From positions 1-37,660 of the forward strand of contig NZ_PJZH01000032.1 in NCBI RefSeq assembly GCF_002858715.1: DNA of 37,660 bases, written 5' to 3'. The notes under the pieces were generated by a model. It was not told the origin of the DNA and searched no databases. It saw only the letters and a list, made by a program, of their open reading frames with translations. Source of the stretch: Chimaeribacter coloradensis. Its GTDB lineage: Bacteria > Pseudomonadota > Gammaproteobacteria > Enterobacterales > Enterobacteriaceae. Below are positions 34,563 through 37,660 of the stretch, piece by piece (the first letter of the stretch is position 1; each line of letters opens with the position of its first letter). A program made the translations under genes and the position numbers.

Positions 34563-35135
34563 ATGCGCCACTACCGGCCGGTCGAGAACCGGCACTTCAG
34601 AGCACTGCGGATCAAAGACAAACGCATCAGCGGGCTGGGCTTCTACCAGTGCACCTTTGAGGGGTGCGAGTTCACCGCGCTGTCGCTGGCTTCCTGCGCC
34701 TTTGAGCAGTGCGAGTTTATCAATTGCAGCCTGAGTAACCTCACGCACCAGCACCTGACGGTGCTGTCGGTGCGGTTTCAGGCCTGCAAAGTGCTGGGCA
34801 TCCAGTGGGAGAGCCTTAACTTCCCGCTGAGCTTCTGCATGACCGGCAGCAAGCTGATCTACAACAGCTTCCACGGCAACAGCCTGCCGGAGATTGAGTT
34901 CTCCCACTGCAACCTGATCGACACCCAGTTCACCCGCTGCGACCTGCGCAAAAGCAACTTCACCGGCAGTGAGTTCATCCACACCACCTTTGAGCACTGC
35001 TGCCTGAACGGGGCCAACTTCCTCGACAGCGAAGGGCTGGTGCTGGACGCAGAAAGCAACGCCATCAACGACGTCTCGCTGCCGCTGGAGGCGGCGCTGG
35101 GGCTGCTGCACAAATACCGCCTCACCATCCGTTAA
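34563..35135 (+). CDS. Pentapeptide-repeat protein (Qnr/McbG-like architecture)
   Basis: The 190-aa protein is made of pentapeptide repeats centred on Phe or Leu (CTFEGCEFTALSLASCAFEQ, CEFINCSLSNL, CNLIDTQFTRCDLRKSNFTG, CCLNGANFL), forming a right-handed quadrilateral beta-helix. A less regular stretch lies at about 60-110, and it ends with a short helix (LEAALGLLHKYRLTIR), like the C-terminal dimer helix of Qnr proteins. Qnr, MfpA and McbG mimic DNA and protect gyrase, but most pentapeptide proteins have no known role. The upstream ribosome site is weak. It follows the GyrI-like gene by 135 bp, and its stop abuts the fetB stop. Confidence 0.85.
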   Translation: MRHYRPVENRHFRALRIKDKRISGLGFYQCTFEGCEFTALSLASCAFEQCEFINCSLSNLTHQHLTVLSVRFQACKVLGIQWESLNFPLSFCMTGSKLIYNSFHGNSLPEIEFSHCNLIDTQFTRCDLRKSNFTGSEFIHTTFEHCCLNGANFLDSEGLVLDAESNAINDVSLPLEAALGLLHKYRLTIR

Positions 35136-35900
35136 TCAAGGCAGTACCAGCTGCTGCCGGGCATTGAAGAAGCGGCGGCAGGCCAGGTAACCGGCGATAA
35201 TCGCCGACAGACTGGCCGTGGCGAGCAGCATAAAGGTCACCATAATCTGGTACTTGATCGCCATCACCGGGTCGACCCCGGCAAAAATCAGCCCTGACAT
35301 CATCCCCGGCAGGCTCACCAGCCCCACGGTTTTCGCAGCGTCCACGGTCGGGATCAGCGCCGCGCGGATGCTACCGCGCAGCAGGCCGCGCGCCGCCTGG
35401 CGCGGGGTAGCGCCCAGGCTCAGCATCTCCAGCACCTGCTGCTGCTGGTCGTGGAAGCGCTGGCGTAACTGGGTGTAGCAGAGGCCCACCGCCACCATCG
35501 CATTCCCGGCGATCATCCCGGTGATTGGGATCACCTGCATCGGCAGAAACGCAATGGCACCGCTGGCGAGGAGCGCCGTGAGCGTCAGCCCGGTAGCGAC
35601 CGCAATCGCCGCAAAGGAGATGGCGAAGGCGTGGGGCAGATTGCGGCTGCGTTTGCGGGCGTTCAGCGCAGCGTTAACGCAGATGAACAGCACCATCAGC
35701 AGCGTCAGCCAGAGGTTATCCAGCGCGAACACCGATTTCAGCACGTAGCCGACCAGCACCAGCTGCACCACGGCACGGCTGATGCTCCAGATCATCTCTT
35801 TCTCCAGCCCCAGTTTTTCGCGGCGGCTGACCAGCAGCGCCACCAGCACCAGGCCAAGCGCCAGCATCAGGGAGCTGTCAGTAATGGCAGGGTGGGTCAT
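35136..35900 (-). CDS. fetB: Iron export ABC transporter permease FetB
   Basis: The 254-aa inner-membrane protein (E. coli FetB/YbbM 259) has about seven hydrophobic helices, with the family motif GMIAGNAMVAVGL in the middle and SLGATPRQAAR followed by LPGMMSGLIFAGVDP in the coupling region. With FetA it exports iron and lowers sensitivity to peroxide. GGAGG precedes the ATG. The ATG overlaps the fetA stop codon (ATGA), so the pair is translationally coupled. Confidence 0.94.
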   Translation of the reverse strand: MTHPAITDSSLMLALGLVLVALLVSRREKLGLEKEMIWSISRAVVQLVLVGYVLKSVFALDNLWLTLLMVLFICVNAALNARKRSRNLPHAFAISFAAIAVATGLTLTALLASGAIAFLPMQVIPITGMIAGNAMVAVGLCYTQLRQRFHDQQQQVLEMLSLGATPRQAARGLLRGSIRAALIPTVDAAKTVGLVSLPGMMSGLIFAGVDPVMAIKYQIMVTFMLLATASLSAIIAGYLACRRFFNARQQLVLP

Positions 35901-36577
35901 GGCTGTGCCTCCGCGTGTGGGGCGAGGGCGGTGACGCGCCCGTTTTCCAGCCACAGCACCCGGCCGGCGTGGAGGTCTTCCTGCGGATCGTGGCTGACCC
36001 ACAGCACCGCGGTCTGGTGTTGACGGCAAACGCGGCGGATAAGCCCGCCGATCCGCTGTTTATTCTCCCCATCCAGCGCGCTGGTCACTTCGTCGAGCAG
36101 CAGCACTTTCGGCATATATTGCAGGTTACGCAACAGCGCCACCCGCTGCTTTTCACCGCCGGACAGCGATGTAACCGGTTTCATCAGCAGCGCTTCCGGC
36201 AGCCCCGCCTGTGCCAGCCCGTCACGGATTTTCGCCTCGTCCACCGGCTCATGGCGGATCAGATAAGGGAACGCCAGATTGTCATACACGGTCTCGCCGA
36301 ACAGCTGCGGAGACTGGAACCCGTAGGAGACCTGCCGCCGGTAGGCCACCGGGTCAATCGCGGTGCTCTCCTGCCCCTGGAACAGGATGTGGCCGCTGTC
36401 GGGCGTCAGCATCTGGGCCATCAGCTTCAGCAGCGTGCTTTTGCCGCTGCCGGAGGGGCCGCGCAGCATCACCAGCTCCCCCGGCTCAAGAGAAAACGAG
36501 AGATCCTGAAGCAAGGGCTGGTCATTCAGGCGGTAGCTGACATCGCGCAACGCCATCAGCGCGGGAGGAACGGGCAT
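35897..36577 (-). CDS. fetA: Iron export ABC transporter ATP-binding protein FetA
   Basis: The 226-aa product (E. coli FetA/YbbL 225) is a standard ABC ATPase: Walker A GPSGSGKST, Q-loop GFQSPQLF, signature LSGGEKQR, Walker B VLLLDEVTSALD and switch His in LWVSHD. It powers the FetB permease. Start at 36577 because AGGAG lies 5 bases upstream; the ATG at 36598 has no site. Divergent from the PhzF-like gene across about 277 bp. Confidence 0.95.
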   Translation of the reverse strand: MPVPPALMALRDVSYRLNDQPLLQDLSFSLEPGELVMLRGPSGSGKSTLLKLMAQMLTPDSGHILFQGQESTAIDPVAYRRQVSYGFQSPQLFGETVYDNLAFPYLIRHEPVDEAKIRDGLAQAGLPEALLMKPVTSLSGGEKQRVALLRNLQYMPKVLLLDEVTSALDGENKQRIGGLIRRVCRQHQTAVLWVSHDPQEDLHAGRVLWLENGRVTALAPHAEAQP

Positions 36578-36718
36578 ACATACTCCTGTCACCGGCACCC
36601 GTTACCGGGGGTGCCGTCCGATAAAAGGCGACAGCATAGCGGTTTTTGCTGCCGTCACCTAGCCGGGCAGCACAGGGCAAGGGCGCGTTGGGCCAGGGTG
36701 TGTAGGAACATATTCCAC

Positions 36719-36730
36719 ATTGCTAGCAAT
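36719..36730. promoter_or_regulatory. Perfect palindrome between fetA and the PhzF-like gene
   Basis: ATTGCTAGCAAT is a 12-bp perfect palindrome 142 bp upstream of fetA and 125 bp upstream of the PhzF-like start. It could be an operator for either gene. A possible -10 (GATAAT, about 36763) for the PhzF-like gene follows it. Confidence 0.35.
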
Positions 36731-36854
36731 TTTCCTTTCACTTTTTTCACAATGATCTATAGATAATGGGGATGTTACGGAAAAGTTACTTTCAAAATGC
36801 CTGTTATCGTGGAGGCCGGACGATCCAAAGAGGTTGCCGGTACAAGGGGGAGAT

Positions 36855-37660
36855 ATGGATGTGGATCTGTATGAAGTAAATACCTTCAGTAACCGGCCGC
36901 AGGGTGGAAACCCATTGGGGGTTATTTTACTGGAAGAGTGGCTGGCGACCCGCACGCTGCAACTGATGGCCGGGCAGACGCTGAAGCCGGTCACGGCCTT
37001 TGCGGTGCCGCGCGGCACCGCCTGGGAGATCCGCTGTTTCACCGGCTTGCGTGAAATCGCGCTCAACGGCAGTGCGGTGCTGGCCACCGCCGCGGTGATT
37101 ATGGACTTTGTTGACCGCGCGCAGCGCCGCCTTACCTTTGTTCACCCCAAAGGCACGGCGGAAGTGTGGCGGCAGGAGGGGCGGCTGCATCTGGACCTGC
37201 CGCAGTGGCGGCTGCGCCTGCGTGATGAGGCGGAGCCGGTGCTGGCGGCACTGGGGGTCACCCAGGGGGAGGTGTGGCAGGGGCGGGATATTGTGGTGGT
37301 GCTGGAGAACCGGCAGCAGGTGGCGGCGCTGAACCCCGATTTTATCCGGCTGGCACAGTTACCGGCGGCGCTGGTGGTCGTCACCGCCGCTGACCAGGCG
37401 AGCCGCTACGTGCTGCGCGCCTTCAGCCCCGCCACCGGGGTGTGTGAGGACGCCGCCACCGCGACGGCGCACTGTGCGCTGGCCCCGTTCTGGGCCGCCC
37501 GGTTAGGCGGCCACCACTGGCAGGCGGAGCAGCTCTCCCCACGGCGCGCGGAGTTCACCTGTGAGCTGCTGGGCAACCGGGTGGTGATCAAAAGCGAGGT
37601 GTTGCAGGTGCGCCATAAGCTGCTGCCCCTGCCGCAGGAGGCAGCACCCGTCTCCTCTCT
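36855..37660 (+). CDS. PhzF-family protein, divergent, cut by the window end
   Basis: The frame opens at ATG 36855 with AAGGGGGAG upstream and is still open after 268 codons at the window edge. It has the PhzF diaminopimelate-epimerase-like fold signs: FSNRPQGGNPLGV (11-23) and, in the second lobe, FSPATGVCEDAATATAHCALAPFWAARLG (190-218), where active homologues have EDPATGSAH. The catalytic Glu of the NLSETAF segment aligns with Val46 (TLKPVTAF), and the CGHAT motif reads NGSAV. It is therefore probably not a standard PhzF isomerase. Its function is unknown. It may be related to E. coli YddE. Confidence 0.85.
   Translation, partial: MDVDLYEVNTFSNRPQGGNPLGVILLEEWLATRTLQLMAGQTLKPVTAFAVPRGTAWEIRCFTGLREIALNGSAVLATAAVIMDFVDRAQRRLTFVHPKGTAEVWRQEGRLHLDLPQWRLRLRDEAEPVLAALGVTQGEVWQGRDIVVVLENRQQVAALNPDFIRLAQLPAALVVVTAADQASRYVLRAFSPATGVCEDAATATAHCALAPFWAARLGGHHWQAEQLSPRRAEFTCELLGNRVVIKSEVLQVRHKLLPLPQEAAPVSS

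Overview
This is a GC-rich chromosomal stretch from a member of the Enterobacterales. The proteins read closest to E. coli K-12 core genes, but with Serratia/Yersinia/Pectobacterium-like gene content and composition. I cannot name the genus. Almost every gene has a recognisable family, and the backbone follows the replication-terminus part of the E. coli map (hrpA, ydgD/ydgU, rstBA, ydgI, ydgH, pntAB, then uspE-fnr-ogt and smrA). A near-perfect Ter (Tus-binding) site at about 6564-6590 supports a terminus-region location.

Layout. Positions 1-500 hold a non-coding composite repeat (a 12-bp-arm hairpin, four tandem ~42-bp units and two duplicated cassettes). Then come azoR (-) and hrpA (+), which converges on and overlaps ydgD (-), followed by the 28-aa ydgU-like membrane peptide, an intergenic stretch with the Ter site, an M32 carboxypeptidase, and rstB and rstA, all on the minus strand. 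Next are a 138-aa orphan (+), the ydgI basic amino-acid antiporter (-) and ydgH (-). The transhydrogenase operon pntAB (+) is followed by uspE, fnr and ogt (all -).

The accessory part starts at about 20 kb. A three-gene plus-strand operon encodes a LacY-type permease, a cytoplasmic GH42 glycosidase and a close AraC paralogue that keeps the residues forming the arabinose pocket. I read it as a self-contained glycoside import/hydrolysis/regulation module. On the minus strand follow a GT81-like glucosyl-3-phosphoglycerate synthase and an MpgP/YedP-type HAD phosphatase, which together would make glucosylglycerate (or mannosylglycerate), a compatible solute. An extensin-like LAS metallopeptidase comes next.

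From 27.9 kb there are smrA (+), apbE (+), a PbpG-like endopeptidase (-), a possible 57-aa CxxC peptide (+), a FadR-type GntR regulator (-) divergent from a DUF1028 protein (+) across a 595-bp AT-rich gap, SOS-type cho (-) with a LexA box, a GyrI/SbmC-like protein (+), a pentapeptide-repeat protein (+), the fetAB iron exporter (-), and a truncated, divergent PhzF-family protein (+) running off the end.

Several control sites are visible: an FNR site in front of fnr, a LexA box over the start of cho, an RstA-box-like sequence before ydgH, a 13-bp-arm inverted repeat between uspE and fnr, and unexplained perfect palindromes before mpgP, the DUF1028 gene and fetA. Comparisons with known proteins were made by eye from remembered family sequences, not by database search.
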